This document shows positions 8,926-18,290 of a DNA stretch of 64,000 nucleotides, one piece after another (the first letter of the stretch is position 1; every line of letters starts with the position of its first letter). The DNA lies in contig NZ_CP044535.1 of assembly GCF_008931845.1 (NCBI RefSeq), positions 186,001-250,000 on the forward strand. Reading direction: 5' to 3'. The position numbers and the translations under genes were made by a program. The notes under the pieces were generated by a model. That model made no database searches and was not told the DNA's origin. It saw only the letters and a program-made list of their open reading frames with translations. The stretch comes from Borrelia maritima. Lineage in GTDB: Bacteria; Spirochaetota; Spirochaetia; Borreliales; Borreliaceae.

Positions 8926-10912
8926 GATTGCACACTTAATAAAAATAAATGATCTTGAAAAAGCTAGAAATATTTTTAAAAAAACTGTTGAGAATACTTA
9001 CAAAGATGAATTTGAGGTACAAAACATATTTAAAGCTCTAGAAATAGCAGAACAACTCCACTATGGCCAATACAGAGAAAGTGGAGAACCCTACATTATT
9101 CATCCAATAATGGTTGCATTATTTCTTGCTAAATTCCAACTAGATTTTAAAGCAACTATTGCTGGGCTACTGCATGACGTACTTGAAGATACAAATATTG
9201 AAAAAGAAGAAATAGTAAAAGAATTTGATGAGGAAATTTTAAGCTTAATCGACGGCGTAACCAAAATTCATGATTTACACAATAAAACAAGAAGCATAAA
9301 AGAAGCTAATACTATTTCAAAAATGTTTTTTGCAATGACACATGATATTAGAATAATAATAATAAAACTGGCAGATAAGCTTCATAATATGACAACTCTC
9401 TCTTATTTGCCCAAAAACAGACAAGATAGAATTGCAAAAGATTGTCTTTCAACTTATGTTCCAATAGCAGAGCGCCTTGGAATCTCATCTCTTAAAACAT
9501 ATCTTGAAGATCTTTCATTTAAGCATCTTTATCCTAAAGATTATAAAGAGATAAAAAATTTTTTATCTGAAACAAAAATAGAAAGGGAAAAAAAATTATA
9601 TAAAGGCAAATTATCAATAGAAAAAGAACTTCAAAAAAGTGGGATTGAAGCAGAAATTACAGTAAGATCAAAACATTTTTATTCAATATTTAGAAAAATG
9701 CAAACAAGAACAAATAAGCTTACTCAAATTTTTGACACTCTAGGAATAAGAATAATTTGCAAAAAACAAAAAGAATGTTATGAAATATTAGAAATTGTTC
9801 ACAGAGTATGGAAACCAATCCCAGGAAGACTTAAAGACTATATTGCAAGTCCAAAAGAAAATAAATATCAATCACTACACACCACTGTTAGAATCCCTGA
9901 GGATAATCAGCTTATTGAAATACAAATTCGAACAGAAGAAATGGACAGAATTGCTAATTACGGGGTTGCAGCACACTGGATATATAAAGAACAAATTGAA
10001 CTTAAAACTGATGATCTTTCATTTATAAACCGAATAAAAAAATGGCAACAAGAATCAGCCAATAAGAGTCAATATTCAATGAATGATATACACAAAGAGC
10101 TACTAAATACATTCATATATGTTTACACTCCAGAAGGAGAAGTAGTAGAACTTCCTTTTGGATCAAATTCAATTGACTTTGCATACATAATCCACACAGA
10201 TATTGGAGATCAAGCTCTTTATGCAAAAATAAATGGAAAAATAAGTTCAATCACAAAACCACTTAAAAACGAGCAAATTGTTGAAATATTTACATCAAAA
10301 GACTCAAAACCAGATGTAATATGGCTAAACAGTGTAAGAACAAAAAAAGCTCGTTCAAAAATTAGATCGTGGCTTAACAAAAATGACAACACAATTTTTG
10401 TAGACAACAATATTATTGCATATCTTGTTGGAGCAAACAAAGAGCAAAGAAAGCTTTTTAGCTTATTTAAATCTTATACCAAAACCAAAATAAAAAGAAT
10501 CGCAATAGACCCTGAATGTAGTCCAACAACAGGCGAAGATATTATTGGAATAATACATAAAGATGAGATAATAGTGCACAATGAAAATTGTCAAAAACTT
10601 AAATCCTATAAACAAAATCAATTGATTGAAGTTGAGTGGGAAGCAACACCAACTAGAAAAGTACATCACATTATTTTGCTTTTAAAAGAATTAAAAGGAA
10701 TATTTAGTTATCTTGAAAACATATTCACACTCAATGATGTAAGACTTATTAGCGAAAAAATAGAAGACTGTGGAAATGGGCACGGAATAACAAATATAAT
10801 AGTTTCATCAAATACTAAAAATATAACAAAAATTATTTCTGCTTTAAAAGAAAACCCAAATATCTTACAAATAATGCAAATCGAAGAAGACATTAAAAAT
10901 TATGAAAATTAA
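8909..10912 (+). CDS. rel: bifunctional (p)ppGpp synthetase/hydrolase Rel
   Basis: 667 residues from the ATG at 8909, which has a GGGA-type SD; an in-frame ATG at 8864 has none and overlaps prmC more. Domains in order: HD hydrolase (HD pair at residues 89-90 in GLLHDVLEDT), synthetase (RSKHFYSIFRKM, YQSLHTTV, IQIRT), TGS (YVYTPEGEVVELP) and a short ACT-like end. Borrelia has a single Rel that both makes and destroys the alarmone, needed for starvation survival in the tick. The stop overlaps the next gene by 11 bp. Confidence 0.95.
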   Translation: MIQAYEIAHLIKINDLEKARNIFKKTVENTYKDEFEVQNIFKALEIAEQLHYGQYRESGEPYIIHPIMVALFLAKFQLDFKATIAGLLHDVLEDTNIEKEEIVKEFDEEILSLIDGVTKIHDLHNKTRSIKEANTISKMFFAMTHDIRIIIIKLADKLHNMTTLSYLPKNRQDRIAKDCLSTYVPIAERLGISSLKTYLEDLSFKHLYPKDYKEIKNFLSETKIEREKKLYKGKLSIEKELQKSGIEAEITVRSKHFYSIFRKMQTRTNKLTQIFDTLGIRIICKKQKECYEILEIVHRVWKPIPGRLKDYIASPKENKYQSLHTTVRIPEDNQLIEIQIRTEEMDRIANYGVAAHWIYKEQIELKTDDLSFINRIKKWQQESANKSQYSMNDIHKELLNTFIYVYTPEGEVVELPFGSNSIDFAYIIHTDIGDQALYAKINGKISSITKPLKNEQIVEIFTSKDSKPDVIWLNSVRTKKARSKIRSWLNKNDNTIFVDNNIIAYLVGANKEQRKLFSLFKSYTKTKIKRIAIDPECSPTTGEDIIGIIHKDEIIVHNENCQKLKSYKQNQLIEVEWEATPTRKVHHIILLLKELKGIFSYLENIFTLNDVRLISEKIEDCGNGHGITNIIVSSNTKNITKIISALKENPNILQIMQIEEDIKNYEN

Positions 10913-13178
10913 GATATTATTATCACTGATATCATTGTTATTAATTAACTCAATAATGACTCCTCCCATTGCACCAAATAAAATGGAAAAAAATGTATCC
11001 AATTCAAGCAATAAAATTGCAAACATAGAAACTGAAAAGAATATAAAAGCGCATATTAGAAAAATTAATCAACTAAACAAAAGACAAGAACAAATAATAA
11101 ACACTTTTAATTATATAAAAAAATATTTCAATACGAAAGAAATTAAATATATGGAATATTCTTTACAAGAGATTGGATTTATTGGGTATTCACAAAAAAT
11201 AATACATTCTAAAATCAAGGGTAAAAGTCTAGATATTTATAATCTAATCATTCCAATTAAAATACAAAATAATTTAAAAAATAATTTAGCAATTGGAATT
11301 GCTATCGAGCTTTTGAGCAAACTTAAAAACACTAACCCTGAAAACAACGTAAATTTTTTTTTTATTGAAGATGATTCTTTAGAGCAAAATACAATAATTA
11401 GTAGCAGAATTTTACTTAGCAACAATTATTTAGAGAAAAATACAAATACAATATACTTAATGCTAAACGAAAATAGAATAAAAAATAAAATTTTCTTAGA
11501 AAATGAATCTTTCATAACAAATTCAAAAACAAATTTGGGATTTTTAAAAGCTATTATAAAAACCTTTGAAAATAATAAGCTTGATTTTAATGCAACAAAA
11601 ATAACTGAAAAAAAATTAAATAATTTATACAATTTATATTGGGATGAATCTATACCCCTTTTAGTAATAAATAATAATTTAAATCCCATATTAAATAAAA
11701 ATAAAAATACTATTTATGAAATTTACAAATCAATCGAAGAAACATTAACCAATGAGTATAAAAGCAAAAATACTGATGAAATACACTATATTGTAATTAA
11801 CACGCCTTTGAAGAAAATAATAATCAATGAAATTGCTTTAATAGCATTAATCTACATTTGCTATAACTTAATTATAATTATATTTATTAGAAAATTCAAA
11901 GAAGCTGGATTAGTCATGAAAAAAGTAAAAAATAACTACTACAAATTAGTGAGATTGTTTTTTACTTTATTTTTAAGCACATATTTATCCTTACTGCTTA
12001 CAAATCAAATATTTGCAAACTATGAAAACATAACAGCTTACAGCACAATAAACTCTAAATATCTAATAAATTTTTTTACAACTTTACTCATATATAATCT
12101 TTTGTCTCTTTTTACATATAACTTCACAATATATTTAAATTACAGACAACTTAAATACCTGGCAATATCAACCTCTATTATTGAATTAATAATATTAATG
12201 TTTATTAAAATAGAATTTATTTTAATAATTATCATAAAAAGCATTCTATTTTTAATAAAGCCAAATAAAAATACTATTATTCAAAAAATAATAGTATTAA
12301 TTATTTGGATAATCAATTTTGTATTGATAACATTAATACAAAATACTACATCAATCACAAATACACTTACACTAAGCTATCTAATATCAATTTGTCTTTT
12401 TTCTACAATATTTATTAATATTTCAGAATATTTAAAATCTAAACTCTCAAAAATTAAACAAAATTTTAAAAAAGCTGAAAAACTTGGTCTTGTAACTTTT
12501 TTCTTAATAATCACAATCATAATAACTAGCAATATTGATAAAGAAGAGCATCTGATACAAATAAAACAAACGGTTAGTTTTCCAGAAAAAAGAAATATAA
12601 TAAAAATTGAATACCTAAAAAACAATAAACATCCTATCCAAATAATTTCAAATGACTTTAATCTAACTTTAAAGGCAAATGAAAAAACATTAAAAACTAG
12701 CATTAAAGCCGATGAAGAACTAATGAATATTGATTTTAAAAAAATAGATATAGCAGAAAGGGCTGTTTATAGTGTTGATTTGGTGACTCAAAGAATTGCA
12801 AATCAAATCGAATTACATTTTAAAAACGCATCTAAGCTAATAATTTATCAAAGCAATACTCCTTATAAAATATTGGCTAATAAAATTATCTTTTCACTCA
12901 AAAATATTAACTCTAAAAAAACAACAATTGTATTTACTCTTAAATCTCAAGACGACATAACATATGAAGCATTTGCGAATCTTCATATAAAAAAAAATCA
13001 AGTTAGAATTTATAATAAAGCCAATAATACAGAAGAAAAAAATATAAAAATAAATTACTCTTATAAAATAAAATATTCAGGAATATTGCCTAAAGCAGAA
13101 AAATATAAAAATCTTGAATACTTCAAGCTAAAAGATGATAAAGAGATTGAAAATCTAAAAAATTTAAAATTTAATTAA
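10902..13178 (+). CDS. large membrane protein with a possible degenerate M28-like N-terminal domain
   Basis: 758 residues. A signal/anchor helix (2-20) is followed by a periplasmic-type region of about 290 residues, then about eight or nine membrane helices (roughly 305-545) and a C-terminal beta-rich extracytoplasmic domain (about 565-758). The N-terminal part has a strand order recalling M28 peptidases (residues about 125-165, NNLKNNLAIGIAIELLSKL then NNVNFFFIEDDS), but the metal ligands are not conserved. It overlaps rel by 11 bp. Function unknown; the M28 link is inference. Confidence 0.75.
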   Translation: MKIKILLSLISLLLINSIMTPPIAPNKMEKNVSNSSNKIANIETEKNIKAHIRKINQLNKRQEQIINTFNYIKKYFNTKEIKYMEYSLQEIGFIGYSQKIIHSKIKGKSLDIYNLIIPIKIQNNLKNNLAIGIAIELLSKLKNTNPENNVNFFFIEDDSLEQNTIISSRILLSNNYLEKNTNTIYLMLNENRIKNKIFLENESFITNSKTNLGFLKAIIKTFENNKLDFNATKITEKKLNNLYNLYWDESIPLLVINNNLNPILNKNKNTIYEIYKSIEETLTNEYKSKNTDEIHYIVINTPLKKIIINEIALIALIYICYNLIIIIFIRKFKEAGLVMKKVKNNYYKLVRLFFTLFLSTYLSLLLTNQIFANYENITAYSTINSKYLINFFTTLLIYNLLSLFTYNFTIYLNYRQLKYLAISTSIIELIILMFIKIEFILIIIIKSILFLIKPNKNTIIQKIIVLIIWIINFVLITLIQNTTSITNTLTLSYLISICLFSTIFINISEYLKSKLSKIKQNFKKAEKLGLVTFFLIITIIITSNIDKEEHLIQIKQTVSFPEKRNIIKIEYLKNNKHPIQIISNDFNLTLKANEKTLKTSIKADEELMNIDFKKIDIAERAVYSVDLVTQRIANQIELHFKNASKLIIYQSNTPYKILANKIIFSLKNINSKKTTIVFTLKSQDDITYEAFANLHIKKNQVRIYNKANNTEEKNIKINYSYKIKYSGILPKAEKYKNLEYFKLKDDKEIENLKNLKFN

Positions 13179-13181
13179 TCT

Positions 13182-14267
13182 TCAATCTTCAAAATTGATT
13201 CTTTTTTTTCTATTAATGTAGCTTTGAAAAGCATAATCAATTAAATTATCTACCAAGTCTTTAAACTGAAGACCATCATGACTACACATTTTAGAAAACA
13301 TAGATATATCAGTAAATCCAGGAATAGTATTTATTTCATTAAGATAAATTGTTCCTGATTTTTTTTCAACAAAAAAATCAATTCTTGCCATACCTCTGAG
13401 TTCTAAATTCTTATAAACAAGAAAGGCATATTCCTTAATACTTAACAACTGATTTGTCTCAAGATGAGCAGGAATATTAAAGACAATAGAATTTCCAGGA
13501 ATAACAGAATATTTAGCATCATAATCATAAAATATAAAATCCTGAACAACAACTTCACCAGGAGAAAATATTTTCATCTTTTCATTACCAATAATAGAAC
13601 ATTCAATCTCTCTAGCCTCAATAAATTTCTCTATTACAATAGTAAGATCATACTTTAAAGCTTCATTAATAAAAGATTCAATCTGATTTTCACTGTAAGC
13701 TACATTTATTCCAATCGAAGACCCCAATACTGCGGGCTTAACAATAACAGGATAACCTAAAACTTCCTTTACGTTTCTTTTTACCTCTTCTTTATCTAAA
13801 AGATAATCATATTGTCTAAATCCAATAAAAGGCACTAAAGGAATATTAAAACTTTGAAGCAAAAGTTTACAAAAATATTTATTGCTAGAAATAGCACTCC
13901 CTATAATACCAGCACCAACACAAGGAATGTCCATAACCTTTAAAACCCCCTGAATAGCACCATCTTCACCAGTTCTACCATGAACAACGGGAAAAACAAC
14001 ATCGATCTCAAGATTTTTATTACTTGAAAAAATTCCAATACCTGGCAATAAATTAACAATAGGCAAAACATCTGTATTAATAAGCTCTGGCGGATCAGAA
14101 ACAGAATCCAATAAATACCAAATACCGGTACACTTATCAATATAAACAGGATAAATATTGTATTTATTTAGATCTAAGAGAGCTAAATAAATACTATAAG
14201 CGGATTTGCAAGAAATTTCATGCTCAAAAGAAACACCGCCAAATATTAGCATAAGATTTTTTTTCAA
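13182..14267 (-). CDS. ddl: D-alanine--D-alanine ligase
   Basis: 361 residues of the ATP-grasp Ddl family, which makes the D-Ala-D-Ala dipeptide for peptidoglycan. Visible motifs are LIFGGVSFEHEIS at the N-terminus, FPVVHGRTGEDGAIQG (about 91-106), VKPAVLGSSIGI (about 178), MARIDFFV and YLNEINTIPGFT near the end. The start is TTG (14265-14267) with a good SD AAGGAG in the tail of murE. It follows murE after 1 bp and ends 3 bp from the convergent membrane-protein gene, leaving no room for a terminator. Confidence 0.95.
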   Translation of the reverse strand: MKKNLMLIFGGVSFEHEISCKSAYSIYLALLDLNKYNIYPVYIDKCTGIWYLLDSVSDPPELINTDVLPIVNLLPGIGIFSSNKNLEIDVVFPVVHGRTGEDGAIQGVLKVMDIPCVGAGIIGSAISSNKYFCKLLLQSFNIPLVPFIGFRQYDYLLDKEEVKRNVKEVLGYPVIVKPAVLGSSIGINVAYSENQIESFINEALKYDLTIVIEKFIEAREIECSIIGNEKMKIFSPGEVVVQDFIFYDYDAKYSVIPGNSIVFNIPAHLETNQLLSIKEYAFLVYKNLELRGMARIDFFVEKKSGTIYLNEINTIPGFTDISMFSKMCSHDGLQFKDLVDNLIDYAFQSYINRKKRINFED

Positions 14268-14268
14268 A

Positions 14269-15792
14269 TTACTTCTCCTTTGATTTTTCTAAGCTTAAAA
14301 TAGCGTTTTTAACTACCTCTTTCTCATTCCAAAAAACTTCTCTATTTTTATAAATTATTGAGCATTCATGACCTTTGCCTAAAATTACAACCAAATCTCC
14401 TGCCTTTGCAAGGCTTATTGCCTTTTCAACAGCCTGCCTTCTATCGGGAATAAGAAATAAATCCTGGTTTATAAATTTATTCACAATTCCTTTTGAAATA
14501 TCTTTAATTATGTCCATACTATTCTCACCTCTTGGATCCTCATCACAAAGTATTATTAAATCAGAATAAATATCTGAAATTTGTCCTTGCAAAAATCTTT
14601 TTGCAACATCTCTTTCTCCAGCAGAGCCAAAAACAGAAATTAATCTATTTGTAGTAAATCTTTTAAAAATAGGGAAAAGTTTAGAAAAAGCACCGGGAGT
14701 ATGAGCATAATCAACTATTACAGAAAAACTTTGTCCTAAATTAATACTCTCCATACGTCCATCAAGACTTTTAATGCAATCAAGTTTATCAACAATGTCT
14801 TGAATATCGCTATTTAAAATTTGAGAAACCAAAATAAGAGCAGCCATTACATTCTCAACATTAAAACTCCCAAGCAAGCTAACATTAGCAAAATATTTAA
14901 CCCCCTTGTGATAAAATTCAAATTTGGTAGAATCTGCGCCCTCATCAATAAAACTGACAAAAAAATCTGCTTTACTATTTTTTAAACTATAAGTAAAAGA
15001 TTTTTTAATAGCATTCCTAAAGTTAGAAGAATAAAAGTCGTCAAGATTAATAACACCAAAGCCAGCATCGTCACTAACAGAGCTAAAAAGACCTAGCTTT
15101 ACATTTAAATAATTTTGAATTGTGCCATGAAATTCAAGATGCTCATGTCCAATATTGGTAAAAACAGCTGCAAAATAATTAACATCAATAAGCCTTGCTG
15201 TTTCAAGGTCAAGCCCATGAGAAGTAGATTCAAGAATTGCATATTGAGCCCCATTTTTAACCATATTGCTTAAAAATGAATGAATTTCTGTAGACTCAGG
15301 GGTTGATTGTCTGTAAGGGTTTTTAATTAAATTCCCGCTTCCATCATCAAAAAATACTGTCGATATGAAACCAACTTTAACACTCCTTTTTTTTAAAAGC
15401 AGATATATATAGTAACAAACAGAACTTTTCCCGTCAGTACCAGTGACTCCAATAACTTTTAATTTTTTAGAAGGCTCATCATAAAAAATATTTGAAAAAT
15501 TAGACATAAATTTTCTTATATTAAAATTATCCACCTTAATATAAGTAACATTAGGACTATAAAAATCAACATCTCGTGAGCATACAATAACATTGCTACC
15601 CTTTTGAATTGCAATTTCAATAAAATCATGCCCATCAAAATGAATTCCTGGAAGAGCAAAAAACACAAAACCAGGCGAAACTAATTTAGAACTGTAAGTA
15701 ACTCCTGATATTTCTGAATCAAGAGAACCTCTTACATATTTTATTAAACCTTGATCCAATTTTAATAAAACGTCATTAAGTTTTTTATTCAT
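14269..15792 (-). CDS. murE: MurE, UDP-MurNAc-tripeptide ligase
   Basis: 507 residues. Mur-ligase P-loop GVTGTDGKSS at about 115, TNIGHEHLEFHG near 212, and C-terminal domain with DGRMESI and DYAHTPGAF. It adds residue 3 of the stem peptide. The substrate-sensing tetrad that reads DNPR in meso-DAP enzymes is EDPR here (in CDEDPRGENS, about residue 412). Borrelia peptidoglycan is known to carry ornithine at this position, so this enzyme probably adds L-ornithine. Directly upstream of ddl, 1 bp apart. Confidence 0.93.
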   Translation of the reverse strand: MNKKLNDVLLKLDQGLIKYVRGSLDSEISGVTYSSKLVSPGFVFFALPGIHFDGHDFIEIAIQKGSNVIVCSRDVDFYSPNVTYIKVDNFNIRKFMSNFSNIFYDEPSKKLKVIGVTGTDGKSSVCYYIYLLLKKRSVKVGFISTVFFDDGSGNLIKNPYRQSTPESTEIHSFLSNMVKNGAQYAILESTSHGLDLETARLIDVNYFAAVFTNIGHEHLEFHGTIQNYLNVKLGLFSSVSDDAGFGVINLDDFYSSNFRNAIKKSFTYSLKNSKADFFVSFIDEGADSTKFEFYHKGVKYFANVSLLGSFNVENVMAALILVSQILNSDIQDIVDKLDCIKSLDGRMESINLGQSFSVIVDYAHTPGAFSKLFPIFKRFTTNRLISVFGSAGERDVAKRFLQGQISDIYSDLIILCDEDPRGENSMDIIKDISKGIVNKFINQDLFLIPDRRQAVEKAISLAKAGDLVVILGKGHECSIIYKNREVFWNEKEVVKNAILSLEKSKEK

Positions 15793-15850
15793 ACATTAAA
15801 ATTTTACATAAAACTGATAAAAATAGCTAAGAAATTCGAAATTATGCTTC

Positions 15851-15884
15851 AATAGAAAATATATTTACAATTTTCTATTTTTTT
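15851..15884. repeat. inverted repeat with T-run between murE and tRNA-Cys
   Basis: AATAGAAAAT (15851-15860) pairs perfectly with ATTTTCTATT (15870-15879) around a 9-nt loop and is followed by a T-run on the plus strand. It looks like an intrinsic terminator, but no plus-strand gene lies just upstream; murE starts leftward at 15792. It could instead lie in the murE promoter region or end an antisense RNA. Confidence 0.5.
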
Positions 15885-15906
15885 AATAAACTAAGCAATG
15901 TTACAA

Positions 15907-15979
15907 GGCGCTGTACCCAAGTGGCTAAGGGAGAAGTCTGCAAAACTTTGATTCGCCGGTTCGATTCCGGTCAGCGCCT
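15907..15979 (+). tRNA. tRNA-Cys (GCA)
   Basis: 73-nt cloverleaf: 7-bp acceptor stem GGCGCTG/CAGCGCC, 3-bp D stem, anticodon loop CTGCAAA giving GCA, T loop TTCGATT. The discriminator base is T, the identity element expected for cysteine tRNA. CCA is not encoded in register. It stands alone between divergent murE and the CBS-domain gene. Confidence 0.95.
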
Positions 15980-16064
15980 TCCAAGGTCAAGTCAAAAATA
16001 TTTTTATTGCCTAAGGACATAACTTAAAGCATTTTTATTAAAGATAAATTAAAATAATACATAT

Positions 16065-17303
16065 ATGTTAGAATTAATCGTGATATTACTATTTATAATA
16101 TTATCTGCTATTTTCTCAGCATCTGAAACAGCCTACACTTCCCTAAGCATGCTTCAGATACAAGACATAAGAAAAAAAGGAAAATCGGGAATATCCGTTT
16201 ACAACTTGGTTCAATCCCCTTCAAAATTAATCACTACAATTCTTATTGGAAATAATATATCAAATATTGCAGCAAGTGCACTCACAACAAAATTTGTACT
16301 TGAAAAATACGGAAACAGCGCACTTGCAATCTCAACAGGCCTAATAACAATAATTGTTCTAATTTTTGCAGAAATACTTCCAAAACAAATTGCAATTCTA
16401 AATAATGAAATTATTGCCTTATCCACTTCATTTTTTTTAAAGCCATTAATTTTTATATTTACCCCGCTAATATATATAATAAATAAAATAATAAAAAAAA
16501 TATTAAATCTTTTTAAAATTAATACAAGCTATAAAATGACCAAAGAAAGCATAAAAAACATGCTCTCCTTAGCGGGAAATTTAGGAATTTTAAAAAATGA
16601 TTCTAGAATATTTATGCAAAAAATGTTAGACATAGATCAAGTAAGAGCTTCTGAGATAATGACCCACAGAACAGAAGTTTTTTCACTCTCAAGCTCATCA
16701 AAACTAAAAAATGTAATTAAATTGATCAAAGAAGAAGGATATTCTAGAATTCCTATATACAAAAGACAAAACAGAGAACAGATAATTGGGATTTTAATAG
16801 CTAAAGACCTCATAGAAGTCAATAAAAAAGATATGAATAAAAGCATTTCTCAATTTATTAAACCAGCTGTATTTGTACAGCAAAACAAAAGAATAAAAGA
16901 CATACTAGATATTATGAGGAAAAAGCAAAAATTAATGGCAATTGTAATTGACGAGTACGGTGGTTTTTCGGGAATACTTACAATAGAAGACATAGTAGAA
17001 AAAATTTTTGGAGCAATATCTGACGAATATGACATTAAAGAAGAAAAGCCTCTTATTACCCAAATAAACGACAATACTTACTCAATACTTGGAGAAACTA
17101 CCTTTGATGAGATTGAAGAGATAATTGGAATATCTATTAAACACAAAGAATATACAAATACAATTGGGGGATACTTAATAGATCTACTTGACAAAATACC
17201 AACAAAAAACGAAAACGTAAAAACAACTGATGGAGAATATTTTATTAAGGAAATACAGAATAATAAAATCGAAACAATCACTTTTATCAAATCAAAAAAG
17301 TAG
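16065..17303 (+). CDS. CNNM/CorC-TlyC family CBS-domain membrane protein
   Basis: 412 residues. An N-terminal DUF21/CNNM membrane domain with about four helices (1-140, starting with SAIFSASETAYTSLS) is followed by two CBS domains (about 195-310; MTHRTEVFSL, IDEYGGFSGILTIEDIVEKIFG) and the CorC-HlyC C-terminal domain (about 325-405). Proteins of this type are labelled hemolysin or TlyC but are better regarded as Mg/Co-linked transport proteins. No clear SD lies before the ATG. A haemolytic role should not be assumed. Confidence 0.88.
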   Translation: MLELIVILLFIILSAIFSASETAYTSLSMLQIQDIRKKGKSGISVYNLVQSPSKLITTILIGNNISNIAASALTTKFVLEKYGNSALAISTGLITIIVLIFAEILPKQIAILNNEIIALSTSFFLKPLIFIFTPLIYIINKIIKKILNLFKINTSYKMTKESIKNMLSLAGNLGILKNDSRIFMQKMLDIDQVRASEIMTHRTEVFSLSSSSKLKNVIKLIKEEGYSRIPIYKRQNREQIIGILIAKDLIEVNKKDMNKSISQFIKPAVFVQQNKRIKDILDIMRKKQKLMAIVIDEYGGFSGILTIEDIVEKIFGAISDEYDIKEEKPLITQINDNTYSILGETTFDEIEEIIGISIKHKEYTNTIGGYLIDLLDKIPTKNENVKTTDGEYFIKEIQNNKIETITFIKSKK

Positions 17304-17354
17304 TGATAACTTCGATTAAAAAATAAAAATAATTAAAAACATTGGGAGAAGCAA

Positions 17355-18290
17355 ATGTTTGACGTAAAACAAATTTTTAATAAAACTTATGAATATTTAA
17401 TAATTATTATTACTTTAATACTAATATCAATAATACTTATCGCAAACATATTTATAGTCGGACCATCGGAAGAAGCAATTGTGCTTCGTCTTGGCAAGCT
17501 TAACAGAACTCTTGATTCAGGAATACATGTAAAGATTCCATTAATTGAAGAAAAATTTATAGTGCCTGTAAAAATAGTCCAGGAAATCAAATTTGGATTT
17601 ATACTATCTCCAAACGACATTAGAGAAAATAATAATGCAAACGATGAGGGCATGATCATCACTGGAGATTTAAATATCATAAATATTGAATGGTTAGTGC
17701 AATATAAAATAAGAGATCCCTACTCATACAAATTTAAAGTAGAAGATCCTGAGACAACAATCAAAGATATTGCAAAATCATCAATGAATAGATTAATCGG
17801 AGATAATACTATCTTTGAAATAATAAATGACAACAGAGTGGGAGTGACAGAAGATGTGAAATCTTCTATGAATGAAATAATAGATAATTACAATTTAGGA
17901 ATTGATATAGTGCAAGTACAAATTAGAAATGCCCTCCCCCCAAAAGGAAAAGTTTACGAAGCTTTTGAAGATGTAAACATTGCCATCCAAGACAAAAACA
18001 AATACATAAACGAAGGGAAAAAAGAATTTAATCAAATAGTTCCTAAAATCAAAGGTGAAGCATTAAAGGTTATTGAAGAAGCTAGAGGATACAAAGAAAG
18101 CAGAATAAACAATGCATTAGCAGACACAGAAATTTTTAATGCCATACTAGACGCTTACTTAAAAAATCCCGATATTACAAAAGAAAGGCTTTACAATGAA
18201 ACCATGAAAGAAATACTTGAAAACAAAGATAATATTGAATTAATTGACAAAAACTTAAAAAATTTTCTACCATTTAAAGAGGTAAAATAA
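17355..18290 (+). CDS. hflK: HflK, SPFH/band-7 membrane protein
   Basis: 311 residues. One N-terminal membrane helix (about 13-36) is followed by a band-7/SPFH domain (VGPSEEAIVLRLGKLNRTLDSGIHVKIPLIEE) and a helical region. HflK and HflC form a cage around the FtsH protease in the inner membrane and temper its activity. Good SD (GGGAG) 6 bp before the ATG. hflC starts immediately after the stop with no gap, as usual for this pair. Confidence 0.93.
   Translation: MFDVKQIFNKTYEYLIIIITLILISIILIANIFIVGPSEEAIVLRLGKLNRTLDSGIHVKIPLIEEKFIVPVKIVQEIKFGFILSPNDIRENNNANDEGMIITGDLNIINIEWLVQYKIRDPYSYKFKVEDPETTIKDIAKSSMNRLIGDNTIFEIINDNRVGVTEDVKSSMNEIIDNYNLGIDIVQVQIRNALPPKGKVYEAFEDVNIAIQDKNKYINEGKKEFNQIVPKIKGEALKVIEEARGYKESRINNALADTEIFNAILDAYLKNPDITKERLYNETMKEILENKDNIELIDKNLKNFLPFKEVK

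Noticed and set aside
16065-17303. Calling the CBS-domain protein a haemolysin
   Set aside because: The DUF21-CBS-CorC architecture points to a metal-transport-linked membrane protein; no toxin feature is visible.
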